From: Cyanobacteria bacterium OH_CBrB_359
Lineage (GTDB): Bacteria; Cyanobacteriota; Vampirovibrionia; Gastranaerophilales; Gastranaerophilaceae
Assembly: GCA_023433065.1 (NCBI GenBank)
Contig: JAEZET010000004.1
Coordinates: 744,001 to 808,000 of the forward strand
Length of the DNA: 64,000 nt
Direction of reading: 5' to 3'
Part shown: positions 33,662 to 42,557 of the stretch, piece by piece
Layout: every line of letters starts with the position of its first letter
Position numbering within the stretch: position 1 is the stretch's first letter
The notes under the pieces: model-generated
What the model was told of the DNA's origin: nothing
The model's database searches: none
What the model saw: the letters and a program-made list of their open reading frames with translations, nothing else
Position numbers and translations under genes: made by a program

Positions 33662-35824
33662 TTACTTACAACCACAACAAGAACATTCAGAACCAAGAGC
33701 TTCTTGAGCTTCGTTCATTCTTACTTTTATTCTACCGTCAACAGCTATTCCTTCCCCAGTTTTTTCACTGATTAAAAGAGGATTGATATCTAACTCATCA
33801 ATAAATTTGAAATCATTTACAAGCTGTGAAAGTCTTAATAAAGTTTCTTGAATTTGGCCTATTTGGGCAGGTTTTGTACCTCTTGCTCCTTCAAGAAGCT
33901 TATAGGCTTTAACGGATTTAATCATTTCCAAGGCGTCGATGTCAGTTAAAGGTGCAATTCTAAAAGTTACGTCTTTCATAACTTCAATAAATACGCCACC
34001 AAGACCAAACATCATCATTGGACCGTATTGTGGGTCTGTAGCTATGCCGCAAACCATTTCACGATTTCCTTTAACCATTTCCTGAATGATAACACCCTCA
34101 AGACCTTCAATAAGCCCTTTTTCAGTAAGTTTAGCGATTAAATCCTGATATTCGGTTCTTAATTGTTCTTCAGACTGGATATTAACTCTTACGCCACCAA
34201 CATCTGTTTTGTGTGAAGTGGTTTTTGAAGTCATTTTCATAACAACAGGATAACCGATTTGGTTTCCGAGGGTTACGACTTCTTCTTCATTAGTTGCTAA
34301 ACCGTATTTGCATGCTCTTATACCGTAAGCTCCAAGTACATCGATACTTTCAAGAGTTGTAAGCTGTTCTCTTCCCTCTGTAATAGCCGCTCTAATGATT
34401 TTTTCTGCTTTTATTTTATCAACATTGTAACAAGGCATTTTACCTTCAGGTCTTTCTTGCCATAATCTTTGCTGGTTAAGTCTATTGAACCCGTCAGCCG
34501 CTTCTTCTGAATACATAAAGAACGGCATATTAACATCCATTTCAGAAATTTGAGTAAAGAAACTGCTTGTTGTCATAAATACTCCTATAACTGGTTTTTC
34601 AGGATGTTTAGCTTTTATTTCAATTAAAGCTTTTGCGACATCAATATCTTTTAAGCCTAAAAACGGTAAATAAATAACTGCTATCATATCAACATTTTCA
34701 TCTGCAATAACCGTTTCAAGGGTTTGTTTATAATGATCTATAGGAGCTGAAGCTATCATATCTATTGGGTTTTTAACACTTGCAGCTGCAGGTAAGAAGC
34801 TTCTTAAAGTTTCCTTTGTTTTATCTGTTATTGGAGCCATTTGAAGCCCGTATTCGCAAACAGCATCTGTAGCCATAATTCCGGGACCGCCTGAATTTGT
34901 AATTATAGCAACTCTATCACCTTTTGGAATAGGACAATTTGCAAAAACTTTTGCTGTTGAAAACAAATTTTTCAATGAATATTCTCTTATAACACCTGAT
35001 TGCATAAGAAGTGCATTAGCTGCCTTATCGGCACCTGCTAATGAACCCGTGTGTGAAGATGCAGCAGAAGCCCCTGCGGCACTGCGTCCTGCTTTTAATG
35101 CCAAAATAGGCTTCTTCTTTGAAATTCTTGTTGCTAATTTTCTAAAATTGCTAGGATTTTGAATTGATTCCATATAAAGAAGCATTTGTTCTACATCATC
35201 ATCGTTTTCCCAGTATTCAAGAGCTGTTTCAGCGTTGATATCAGCCTGGTTTCCGATTGAAATAAATTGAGCAAACCCTAGATTCAAGTCTTTTAATATA
35301 TTCAAAATTCCGCCGCCTAAAGCACCTGACTGAGATACAAATCCAATATGCCCTCTCTCTGGAAGCGATTCAGCGAAGCATCCGTCCATTTTTATGTCAG
35401 GATGAGTATTTAAAACACCCAAACAGTTTGGACCTACACATCTCATTCCATATCCTTTAAGTTTTTCAACAAGTTCTTTTTCAAGTTGCGCACCTTCTGC
35501 ACCGGATTCTTTAAATCCGGCTGAAATAACACATATTCCTTTAATTCCTTTTTCATTACATTCATCTAATGCAGTTCCTACAAATTTGGCGGGAATTATA
35601 ATAATTGCCAAATCAACTTCGCCCGGGACTTCCAAAACGCTTGTATAAGCTTGTATTCCTTCGATAATACCGCCTTTAGGGTTTACCGGATAAATGTCTC
35701 CTTTGAATTTATATTCTTGCAACCTTTTCATAATATCAGAACCGATAGTGTGTTCTTTTGTAGATGCACCAATTACAGCTATTGCCTTTGGTCTCATAAT
35801 TTTGTCTAGTTGATCTTTTAACAT
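33662..35824 (-). CDS. acdAB: ADP-forming acetyl-CoA synthetase (fused alpha-beta) with Cys-rich tail
   Basis: A 720-aa acyl-CoA synthetase (NDP-forming) that turns acetyl-CoA, ADP and phosphate into acetate and ATP, an energy-saving step of fermenting anaerobes. The CoA-binding domain comes first (KAIAVIGASTKEHTIGSDI), then the ligase domain (GFVSQSGALGGGIL), the phosphohistidine loop SHTGSLAGAD, and the C-terminal ATP-grasp domain (IGYPVVMKMTSKTTSHKTDVGG, MMMFGLGGVFIEVMKDV). The alpha and beta halves are fused in one chain. The last residues are ECSCCGCK: four Cys in seven positions, absent from the usual enzyme, perhaps a metal or redox handle. A terminator lies just downstream. Confidence 0.93.
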   Translation of the reverse strand: MLKDQLDKIMRPKAIAVIGASTKEHTIGSDIMKRLQEYKFKGDIYPVNPKGGIIEGIQAYTSVLEVPGEVDLAIIIIPAKFVGTALDECNEKGIKGICVISAGFKESGAEGAQLEKELVEKLKGYGMRCVGPNCLGVLNTHPDIKMDGCFAESLPERGHIGFVSQSGALGGGILNILKDLNLGFAQFISIGNQADINAETALEYWENDDDVEQMLLYMESIQNPSNFRKLATRISKKKPILALKAGRSAAGASAASSHTGSLAGADKAANALLMQSGVIREYSLKNLFSTAKVFANCPIPKGDRVAIITNSGGPGIMATDAVCEYGLQMAPITDKTKETLRSFLPAAASVKNPIDMIASAPIDHYKQTLETVIADENVDMIAVIYLPFLGLKDIDVAKALIEIKAKHPEKPVIGVFMTTSSFFTQISEMDVNMPFFMYSEEAADGFNRLNQQRLWQERPEGKMPCYNVDKIKAEKIIRAAITEGREQLTTLESIDVLGAYGIRACKYGLATNEEEVVTLGNQIGYPVVMKMTSKTTSHKTDVGGVRVNIQSEEQLRTEYQDLIAKLTEKGLIEGLEGVIIQEMVKGNREMVCGIATDPQYGPMMMFGLGGVFIEVMKDVTFRIAPLTDIDALEMIKSVKAYKLLEGARGTKPAQIGQIQETLLRLSQLVNDFKFIDELDINPLLISEKTGEGIAVDGRIKVRMNEAQEALGSECSCCGCK

Positions 35825-35853
35825 TCTCGTACCTTTCTTTTATATTCTACCAA

Positions 35854-36477
35854 TTAATATCCATTATCAAGCCAGGGGCGTTCTCTGAATTTTGCACCCA
35901 GCTTCTCTGTGATTTTCTTACATTCCTCTAACGCTACAGGGTAGTCCTTATATCCTGTAACAATTGTTGCGGTTGTATCTATATTGTTTTTTACACATTC
36001 TTTTATAAATTCTTTTACGGCTTCATATGAACCGGGAATATGGGGTTGTGCCAATTCGTTGTATAATTCACTATTTTGAGCATTTAAACTCACTGAGATT
36101 TTATCTATTAGTCCAACAAGCTCCGGAACTATATTCCTTTTATGAATTAAATTTGCCTGACCATTGGTGTTTATTCTTATTTTTACATTAGGGTAATTTT
36201 CTTTGATATATTTTGCAATCTGCTTAAGCTCTTCGAGTTTTATCAAAGGTTCTCCATACCCGCAAAAGACTATTTCTTTATCAATTTTATCTTTCATTTT
36301 TATCAGTTGTAATATTACATCTTCAACTTTGATTTTTTCATCTTTAAGTATCAGATTTGTGCCTACAACATCATCTTTCAGGGTACGAATGCAAAATACA
36401 CAGTTGTTTGTGCATAAATTTGTTAAATTAATATAGATGTTGCCATCTAAAAAATAAACTAAATTATCTTCTTCCAT
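35854..36477 (-). CDS. Radical SAM protein, TatD-associated type
   Basis: A 207-aa compact radical SAM protein. YINLTNLCTNNCVFCIR carries CX3CX2C and the wording is that of the 'TatD family-associated' radical SAM group (tatD_link_rSAM). VFCGYGEPLIKLEEL is the SAM-binding GGE-equivalent strand (here GYGEP) and RINTNG the next. The protein ends FRERPWLDNGY, without an auxiliary-cluster domain. It starts 29 nt after the acetyl-CoA synthetase start on the same strand, so they may be co-transcribed. The reaction is unknown; no tatD gene is nearby. Confidence 0.85.
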   Translation of the reverse strand: MEEDNLVYFLDGNIYINLTNLCTNNCVFCIRTLKDDVVGTNLILKDEKIKVEDVILQLIKMKDKIDKEIVFCGYGEPLIKLEELKQIAKYIKENYPNVKIRINTNGQANLIHKRNIVPELVGLIDKISVSLNAQNSELYNELAQPHIPGSYEAVKEFIKECVKNNIDTTATIVTGYKDYPVALEECKKITEKLGAKFRERPWLDNGY

Positions 36478-36647
36478 TGTTGATATTCCTTAATTCTATT
36501 CTTACACAACCATAATAAGATAATCAAGTATTAGGATTAAAAAAAAATATTATCGTGAAAATATCTTAATATAATGTGATTTTTGTCACAATTAAAAATT
36601 ACTAATTAAGCTAGCCATCATAGTTAAATTTGTGGTATTTTATTATT

Positions 36648-37172
36648 ATGATTGAGATTTTGATTTTATATGTAGTTTTTAATCGTGAAAAAACAATTTA
36701 TTCTATAAGAAAAGAAATTATAGAATTTTTTGGCACTTTTACAAAACCCAGTCTTGGTGCCATTCATCCTGCTTTAAAAAGATTGTTGGATAAAAAACAT
36801 GTCCAGTTGACAGAAAGAATCTCTGAAGGAGGTAAAAAATCAAGTTACTACACGATATTAGATTCCGGGAAAAAGTATTTTAAAGAGCTTTTCTTCTCTG
36901 ATATAAGTGAAAACCCTTCTCTTTTCTACAGTCAGTTGCAAGCTAGATTTGCAACAATTGGGATTCTTTCTGAAGAAGAAAAATCTAAATTTTTATCTCA
37001 AATATTAAATAAAATTGATTTATTCTCATTTGAAGTTGAAAATCGATTAAATAACGAATACATAGATTTTGACTTGTACCAAAAAGAACTCTTGAGATAT
37101 ACCTTACAAGAGATTGCTTTTATGAAAAAGTTCGTTTTAAACCTGAAAGACAGTAATGCCGGCAATAATTAG
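36648..37172 (+). CDS. PadR-family transcriptional regulator
   Basis: A 174-aa PadR-type winged-helix protein. MIEILILYVVFNREKTIYSIRKEI is the usual first helix pair, followed by SLGAIHPALKRLLDKKHVQLTERISEGGKKSSYYTILDSGKKYF, the recognition helix and wing. The C-terminal 90 residues are a coiled-coil dimerisation domain. I placed the start at ATG 36648 rather than six codons earlier because PadR proteins begin right at this helix; neither has a clear Shine-Dalgarno sequence. The 3' end overlaps the next gene by 17 nt, which suggests it controls the DUF512 radical SAM gene. Confidence 0.85.
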   Translation: MIEILILYVVFNREKTIYSIRKEIIEFFGTFTKPSLGAIHPALKRLLDKKHVQLTERISEGGKKSSYYTILDSGKKYFKELFFSDISENPSLFYSQLQARFATIGILSEEEKSKFLSQILNKIDLFSFEVENRLNNEYIDFDLYQKELLRYTLQEIAFMKKFVLNLKDSNAGNN

Positions 37173-38442
37173 TAAGATTCTTGAAAATTCAATTGCTGAT
37201 GAAGTCGGGCTTGCAAAAGGTGATGTCATATTAAAAATCAACGGGCAGCAACCTTTAGATTATATTGATTATAATTTTTCAGTTGCTTCTGAAGATATTG
37301 TACTTGAAGTTCAAAAGTCAAACTTTGATATTGAAATAATAGAAATTGAAAAAGATTTTAACGAAGATTTAGGTATTGTTTTTGAATCAGCAATTTTTGA
37401 CAAAATAAAACCTTGTACAAACAAATGTATATTTTGTTTTGTTGACCAGCAGCCTGAGGGTTTAAGAGATTCGTTGTATATAAAAGATGATGATTACAGG
37501 TTGTCATATCTTCAAGGGACTTATGTAACATTGACTAATCTTAATGAAAAAGACAGGCAGCGCATTGAAAATCTTAGGCTTGGACCTTTATATATTTCAG
37601 TTCATACTACGAATCCTGATTTGAGAGTTAAAATGCTCAGAAATCCAAAAGCTTCAAAAATATTAGAAGAACTTAGCTGGCTTAAAAAAATTAAAATACC
37701 TGTTCATATACAAATTGTCTTATGCCCGGGGATAAATGACGGAAGAGAATTAGAGAGAACTTTAGTTGATTTATCCAACTATAAGTCAATTATAAAATCT
37801 ATTGCGGTTGTGCCTGTGGGGGTTACAAAATATAGAAAAGAAAAATTAAGGAAAATTGACAAAGAAGTCGCACTGAAAACCATTAAACAAATTGAAAACT
37901 TTAACTTAAAAATAAAAAAGAACATTGCTTGTGCTTCAGATGAATTTTTTCTTACAGCAGATGCTGAAATTCCTCCAACGAAATATTACGGTAAATTTTC
38001 TCAGCTTGAAGACGGTGTCGGGACTTTGAGGCTTATTCTCGATGATTTTCATAAAAGAATAAAAAAAGTCCCCAAAAGAATTAAAACTCCTAAAAAATTT
38101 ACATTTGCCGTTTCAAAATCAGCTTACAAGGTTTTTAGTTTATTTGCCGATGAGCTTAATAAAATTGTTAATTTGCAAATTGAAATAATACCTGTAAAAA
38201 GTAATTATTGGGGCAGTGATATTAATGTTGCAGGTTTAATTTGTGCTACAGATATAATAGAGCAGCTTAAAGGCAGGGAAATAAAGAATCTTGTTATATC
38301 TTCCGTTATGCTAAAAGCCTATTCGAATGAGTTTTTGGATGGCAAAACAACTGATGATATTGAAAAAAATCTCAATTGCAGAATTCACATAATTTATGAT
38401 TTTTATTCTACAAAAGAGATTTTTCAAATGATTTTCGGCTAA
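37156..38442 (+). CDS. PDZ + radical SAM + DUF512 protein (cyanobacterial-type FeS oxidoreductase)
   Basis: A 428-aa protein of the family annotated as putative FeS-containing cyanobacterial oxidoreductase. An N-terminal PDZ-like segment (AIISKILENSIADEVGLAKGDVILKINGQ, about 1-60) is followed by the unusual radical SAM start KPCTNKCIFCFVDQQPEGLRDSLY (CX3CX2C), YISVHTTNPDLRVKMLRN, IVLCPGINDGRELERTL, then the DUF512 C-terminal domain. It overlaps the PadR gene by 17 nt. Substrate unknown. Its presence is one of the better hints of a cyanobacterial-lineage host, though the family also occurs in Firmicutes. Confidence 0.88.
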   Translation: MPAIISKILENSIADEVGLAKGDVILKINGQQPLDYIDYNFSVASEDIVLEVQKSNFDIEIIEIEKDFNEDLGIVFESAIFDKIKPCTNKCIFCFVDQQPEGLRDSLYIKDDDYRLSYLQGTYVTLTNLNEKDRQRIENLRLGPLYISVHTTNPDLRVKMLRNPKASKILEELSWLKKIKIPVHIQIVLCPGINDGRELERTLVDLSNYKSIIKSIAVVPVGVTKYRKEKLRKIDKEVALKTIKQIENFNLKIKKNIACASDEFFLTADAEIPPTKYYGKFSQLEDGVGTLRLILDDFHKRIKKVPKRIKTPKKFTFAVSKSAYKVFSLFADELNKIVNLQIEIIPVKSNYWGSDINVAGLICATDIIEQLKGREIKNLVISSVMLKAYSNEFLDGKTTDDIEKNLNCRIHIIYDFYSTKEIFQMIFG

Positions 38443-38446
38443 TTTA

Positions 38447-39262
38447 CTAAGATAAGTTCTGAGCAGCCTTACTGTCAGACTCAATAGATTCTTTAAGCAT
38501 CTTTTTGACGATATCACTTTGTGTATCGAGCATTTTTACAACGGTTTCAATGTTTTTAACTTTGTTTGTTAAAATAACATCCGCATTAGCCTGGATTTTA
38601 CTTGTAACATTTTGATAAGCAGCCAGTGCCGCACTGCTTGTACCCTGCATTAAGTTGCCGGCAACTGTGGCGCCTAGTCCAAACGTTCCTAAATAAGGAG
38701 CCATAGCTTGCATAATGCCGCCCCATCCGGAAATGACTCCTGCCGTCGGCAGAACCCAGTTATTTCCGTAACCGAAACCTGATGAAACACCTGTTGCATA
38801 AGCTGCAGCATTAATCCCGGCCATACCGGCAATATCACTGGCAGTTGTAAGTGCTGATGCTCCACCGGTAATGTAGCCGTCATTACTGCCAAAGCCCCAC
38901 ATTATAGGAGCTGCACCGCTCGGAAATCCGGGGTAGCTTCCTAAATCGCCAATGCCGAATGCAGAACTGCCACCGTCTACGTTTGCTGTACCTCCTTGCA
39001 TTGGAGTCCAATAAGATGTTCCGGGGATGTTCATGCTTGTGTTTCCGCCCATTACTGTCATAAATGAACTTGGCGCAATTAATCTTGCGATTTGCCATAA
39101 AAAACTTCCTGCAGAACCGAATCCAGCGCCATCACTTGCCTGACCGCTCACAGTTAAATCCCTTAATCTGTCATAGGTTTCAAATAACTGAGCTTTTGCA
39201 TCAGAACTGGCACTTCCGAATTTGTTTGCAATTACCAGATAACTGTCATTTTTGTAACTCAT
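38447..39262 (-). CDS. Glycine/alanine-rich protein, lineage-type, unknown
   Basis: A 271-aa protein unlike any characterised family known to me. The first 60 residues and last 60 are helical and charged (DAKAQLFETYDRLRDLTVSG; NKVKNIETVVKMLDTQSDIVKKML), while the middle 140 are very rich in Gly, Ala, Ser and aromatics (GYGNNWVLPTAGVISGWGGIMQAMAPYLGTFGLGATVAGNLMQG). There is no signal peptide. It follows the gene at 39316-40236 by 53 nt on the same strand, beyond a hairpin. The mix of helical ends and glycine-rich centre is reminiscent of filament or secreted structural subunits (inference). Confidence 0.6.
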   Translation of the reverse strand: MSYKNDSYLVIANKFGSASSDAKAQLFETYDRLRDLTVSGQASDGAGFGSAGSFLWQIARLIAPSSFMTVMGGNTSMNIPGTSYWTPMQGGTANVDGGSSAFGIGDLGSYPGFPSGAAPIMWGFGSNDGYITGGASALTTASDIAGMAGINAAAYATGVSSGFGYGNNWVLPTAGVISGWGGIMQAMAPYLGTFGLGATVAGNLMQGTSSAALAAYQNVTSKIQANADVILTNKVKNIETVVKMLDTQSDIVKKMLKESIESDSKAAQNLS

Positions 39263-39295
39263 TTAACTTCCCTTTTCGTGTTTATTTAGTCCCTT

Positions 39296-39330
39296 AAAAC
39301 ATTCGCATAGAAGGTTTATGCGAATGTTTT
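39296..39330 (-). terminator. Hairpin overlapping the stop codon of the MGMAASQARF protein gene
   Basis: AAAACATTCGCATA (39296-39309) and TATGCGAATGTTTT (39317-39330) form a perfect 14-bp stem with a 7-nt loop. On the minus strand the stem begins in the last coding triplets (…KTFA-stop), so it acts as a terminator or attenuator between the two structural-protein genes. Confidence 0.75.
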
Positions 39331-40236
39331 AAATGTTGATTCTACGTTTTTCTCGATAACTTTAGTTACAGCATCTAATTCTGTTTGTAGAGCACTTTGT
39401 TCAGTATCAAGCTGTTTTAGTCTTAATTCTAAAGTTCTGTCTTGTTGTTGTATAATTTCTGTTTGAGCGTTTATATTTGCTATTACTCTATCATAAAGGT
39501 CTTTTTGCAAAGTATATTCATTCATTGCTTTTTCATAACCTTCATCGTCTTTTACACTTTCTGTAGTTAATGACATTTCGCCTTGGTTAGGAACTATTAT
39601 TTTTGTGAAATTGCCTGCTGAATCAACTACAAAAGTTACTCCTTGTACATCTTCATAGTCAGTCTGAGTTGTATTTGCATAATAATAATTTGATGTAGAA
39701 CCTGTGTAATCTTGAGTTTGGTTTTGAGTGTAGGTGTTAAAGTCATCCTGAGTCATATAATATTTTTTATCACTTACTGTATATGTGTAGAAATTATTAT
39801 TAGTCAAATTTAATTCTGTTGCTAGATTGGGGACTTGTTCAAGGGTTATAGGTTTGTTTGAACTTCCTATGTTTATTGTATAGCCGCCTGCACCATCTGT
39901 TTGCAAATTAACATTATTTGTAGTTTGTTTAAATGCTTTAGTTGCTGTGTATGAATGTTTTACAGTTACATCATATACCCCCTCATCAGAAGAAGATGTA
40001 GAGTAGCTTGTTATTTCATAGCCTTCTGCTCCGTAAGAATATGTATATCTTAAGTTATAATAGTCTGTGCTATCAGGCGGTGTGGGCACCTTAAGTGTCA
40101 ACATCTTATTGTATAATCCAGAACTTTGATTTGCCAATGCAGTACGTTGTTGATTGACTTGTTGTCCTTCGTATTCTGTATTGGTTTTTCTTGCTGTTAA
40201 GCCTAAAAATCTTGCTTGTGATGCAGCCATTCCCAT
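39316..40236 (-). CDS. 'MGMAASQARFLGLTARK' family protein, unknown, coiled-coil
   Basis: A 306-aa protein starting MGMAASQARFLGLTARKTN, an N-terminal signature I associate with hypothetical proteins of gut anaerobes. The first about 50 residues are polar helical (EYEGQQVNQQRTALANQSSGL), residues 50-215 are Thr/Tyr/Asn/Ser-rich beta-like, and 235-300 form a Gln/Glu-rich coiled coil (IIQQQDRTLELRLKQLDTEQSALQTELDAVTKVIE). There is no signal peptide or Cys. The helix-beta-helix arrangement with coiled-coil ends is what flagellin- or hook-like axial proteins look like, but sequence identity to those is not evident. It has a hairpin at its stop codon and a partner gene downstream. Confidence 0.6.
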   Translation of the reverse strand: MGMAASQARFLGLTARKTNTEYEGQQVNQQRTALANQSSGLYNKMLTLKVPTPPDSTDYYNLRYTYSYGAEGYEITSYSTSSSDEGVYDVTVKHSYTATKAFKQTTNNVNLQTDGAGGYTINIGSSNKPITLEQVPNLATELNLTNNNFYTYTVSDKKYYMTQDDFNTYTQNQTQDYTGSTSNYYYANTTQTDYEDVQGVTFVVDSAGNFTKIIVPNQGEMSLTTESVKDDEGYEKAMNEYTLQKDLYDRVIANINAQTEIIQQQDRTLELRLKQLDTEQSALQTELDAVTKVIEKNVESTFKTFA

Positions 40237-40460
40237 GATGGTGTGCCTCCATTTTTAATGTTTTATTACTTATAATTTATTTCGGCTGTTATTTAAGAAA
40301 ACTTTAGTATTTTAGTCTTTTTTGTTAACTTTTGTTACATTAGCAGTAAAATATTAAGTAAAATTATCATTAAAAATTTTCAATTTTACAAAAAAATATC
40401 GACCTTCAGATATTTATTAACGATTAAAATCCGAAAGTCAATTTTTATAAAATTTTAAAA

Positions 40461-42035
40461 TTAATTTTGATGCAATAGCAGCCCGTATAATAAGCTGTCA
40501 ACAATTGCCATATAAGAAGCTTTTATAATATTTTCGCTTACGCCAACAGTATCCCATTTATTAAAGCCGTCTGTTGTTTCAATATTAACCCTTACCTGGG
40601 CGGCTGTTCCTACTGAACCATCGAGAATTCTGACTTTGAAGTCGTGCAATCTGTATGAGTTCACTTCAGGGTAAATAGGAGAAAGAGCTTTTCTAAGAGC
40701 TTTGTCTAAAGCATTAACAGGTCCGTCCCCTTCTGATACAGTATGGATTATTTGGTCATTAATTTTGAGTTTAACTGAGGCTTCAGTAATAATTTTTTCT
40801 TCATTCCCTGACAAAGATGTATCTCCGATTACTCTGAATCCCAAGATTTCAAAATAATCAGGCAATTGATTCAGAGTGCTTAATATTAATAGCTCAAAAG
40901 AGGCATCTGCACCTTCGTAGGCAAATCCTTTCCACTCAAGTTTTTTAATTTTTTCAATTATTTTAGGGATTTGTTTATCATTGATATTTTTGATTATTTT
41001 AAGATTTTCTATCTTTTCTTTAAGAGAAGCTGCTCCTGATTGATCACTTATTAAAATTTTTCGTGTATTTCCGATTGATTCAGGGGTAATGTGTTCGTAG
41101 GTTTGAGAGTTTTTCCTGACTCCGCTTGCGTGCACCCCTGCTTTATGAGCGAATGCACTGGAGCCCACAAATGGAGAATTAGAAGATGCTAATATATTTG
41201 CAATTTCGGCAATGGAATTAGATATATAAACTAGTTTGTTTATTTTATCTCCCAGTAATTCATAATCTTTTTTAAGCTGAAGGTTGGGGATAATTGAACA
41301 TAAATTTGCATTCCCGCATCTTTCACCGTAGCCGTTTATTGTCCCTTGTATTTGTATTGCTCCTGCATCTACTGCCGCAATTGAGTTTGCAACAGCCATA
41401 TCTCCGTCGTTATGTGTATGTATGCCGATTTTAGTTTCAGGTAAAAATTCAACTACTTTTTTAGTAATTTTATATACTTCCGTATTTATACAACCGCCAT
41501 TGGTGTCACAAAGGATAATTCTGTCAGCACCTGCATCACTAGCAGCTTTGATGGTTTTAAGGGCATAATCTTCATTTTGTTTATACCCGTCAAAAAAGTG
41601 TTCTGCATCGAAAAATACAAGTTTTCCAAAAGATTTTAAATATTTAATGCTATCTGAAATCATTAATATATTTTCTTCAAGAGTTGTATTTAGGGCATAT
41701 TTAACATGAAAATCCCAGGTTTTGCCAAAAATAGTTATTATTCCTGTGTCCGCTTCAAGCAGCATTTTTAATATATTATCTTCGGATGCTGATGTATTGG
41801 GTTTTCTGGTGCATCCAAAGGCGGCTATTTTAGATGTTTTAAGTTTCAATGTTTTTATTTCATTAAAGACATCAATATCTTTAGGATTAGATCCTGGCCA
41901 ACCTGCTTCAATATAATCTACTCCAAGATCATCGAGTAATTTGATAATTTTGATTTTATCCGAAACAGAAAAGTTGATGCCTTCAGATTGCGCACCATCT
42001 CTCAATGTAGTGTCATATATCTCTATCTTCTTCAC
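40461..42035 (-). CDS. cimA: (R)-citramalate synthase
   Basis: A 524-aa LeuA/CimA family enzyme condensing acetyl-CoA with pyruvate to citramalate, the threonine-independent entry to isoleucine. IEIYDTTLRDGAQSEGINFS is the catalytic start, HTHNDGDMAVANSIAAVDAGA the metal-binding HxH region, NGYGERCGNANLCSIIPNL the GxGERxGN signature, and SSAFAHKAGVHASGVRKN the substrate-lid. The C-terminal about 150 residues are the regulatory LeuA dimer domain. Wording (EAGWPGSNPKD) matches the CimA subgroup. No other branched-chain gene is nearby. Confidence 0.93.
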   Translation of the reverse strand: MKKIEIYDTTLRDGAQSEGINFSVSDKIKIIKLLDDLGVDYIEAGWPGSNPKDIDVFNEIKTLKLKTSKIAAFGCTRKPNTSASEDNILKMLLEADTGIITIFGKTWDFHVKYALNTTLEENILMISDSIKYLKSFGKLVFFDAEHFFDGYKQNEDYALKTIKAASDAGADRIILCDTNGGCINTEVYKITKKVVEFLPETKIGIHTHNDGDMAVANSIAAVDAGAIQIQGTINGYGERCGNANLCSIIPNLQLKKDYELLGDKINKLVYISNSIAEIANILASSNSPFVGSSAFAHKAGVHASGVRKNSQTYEHITPESIGNTRKILISDQSGAASLKEKIENLKIIKNINDKQIPKIIEKIKKLEWKGFAYEGADASFELLILSTLNQLPDYFEILGFRVIGDTSLSGNEEKIITEASVKLKINDQIIHTVSEGDGPVNALDKALRKALSPIYPEVNSYRLHDFKVRILDGSVGTAAQVRVNIETTDGFNKWDTVGVSENIIKASYMAIVDSLLYGLLLHQN

Positions 42036-42097
42036 TAATCCTACCTTTAAGCCTTATTATTAATGCTGGCATGAATGTCATGACTATAATAGCATTA

Positions 42098-42316
42098 TTA
42101 TTTACTTCCGTTAATAAACGTACTAATATTTTTCTTTAATTGTGCTAATTTATAATTCATTTGGTTTTTCATGTTTTTTGACCTAATGGTATCGGCGATT
42201 ATATCAAATTCTAAATCGCTCAATGCATTATATCGTACAGGCATAATTTCAAAGTCCTTAGCACTACTTTGTTTATCTATGTAATTATATCTAAAGGATA
42301 TTGGTGAAATGTTCAT
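42098..42316 (-). CDS. Small protein with N-terminal 'PISFR' motif
   Basis: A 72-aa protein beginning MNISPISFRYNYIDKQSS. The 'ISF[KR]' at residues 6-9 is the motif shared with other proteins here. The rest is helical (SDLEFDIIADTIRSKNMKNQMNYKLAQLKKNISTFING) with no signal peptide, Cys or known domain. It is transcribed alone, upstream of cimA on the same strand with a 62-nt gap. Function unknown. Confidence 0.6.
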   Translation of the reverse strand: MNISPISFRYNYIDKQSSAKDFEIMPVRYNALSDLEFDIIADTIRSKNMKNQMNYKLAQLKKNISTFINGSK

Positions 42317-42557
42317 TATTAATATTTTCCTAGTTTTGTGGACGGACTAGTATTATAATAAAAAAAAAAAATAAAATAAACATGATAGCTTAAAAAATGT
42401 GTACCCCATAAATAGCCTGAAAAACTACGGTATAAACAAAATTTTAAAATTAATAAAAGTTAATAAAATTTTTAATTTTAGAAATTGAGGAGGATTTTAA
42501 TTCTAAAAATCTAAAAAAAACTGTGTTAAAATCAATAACTAAGAAATAGGAACCAAT

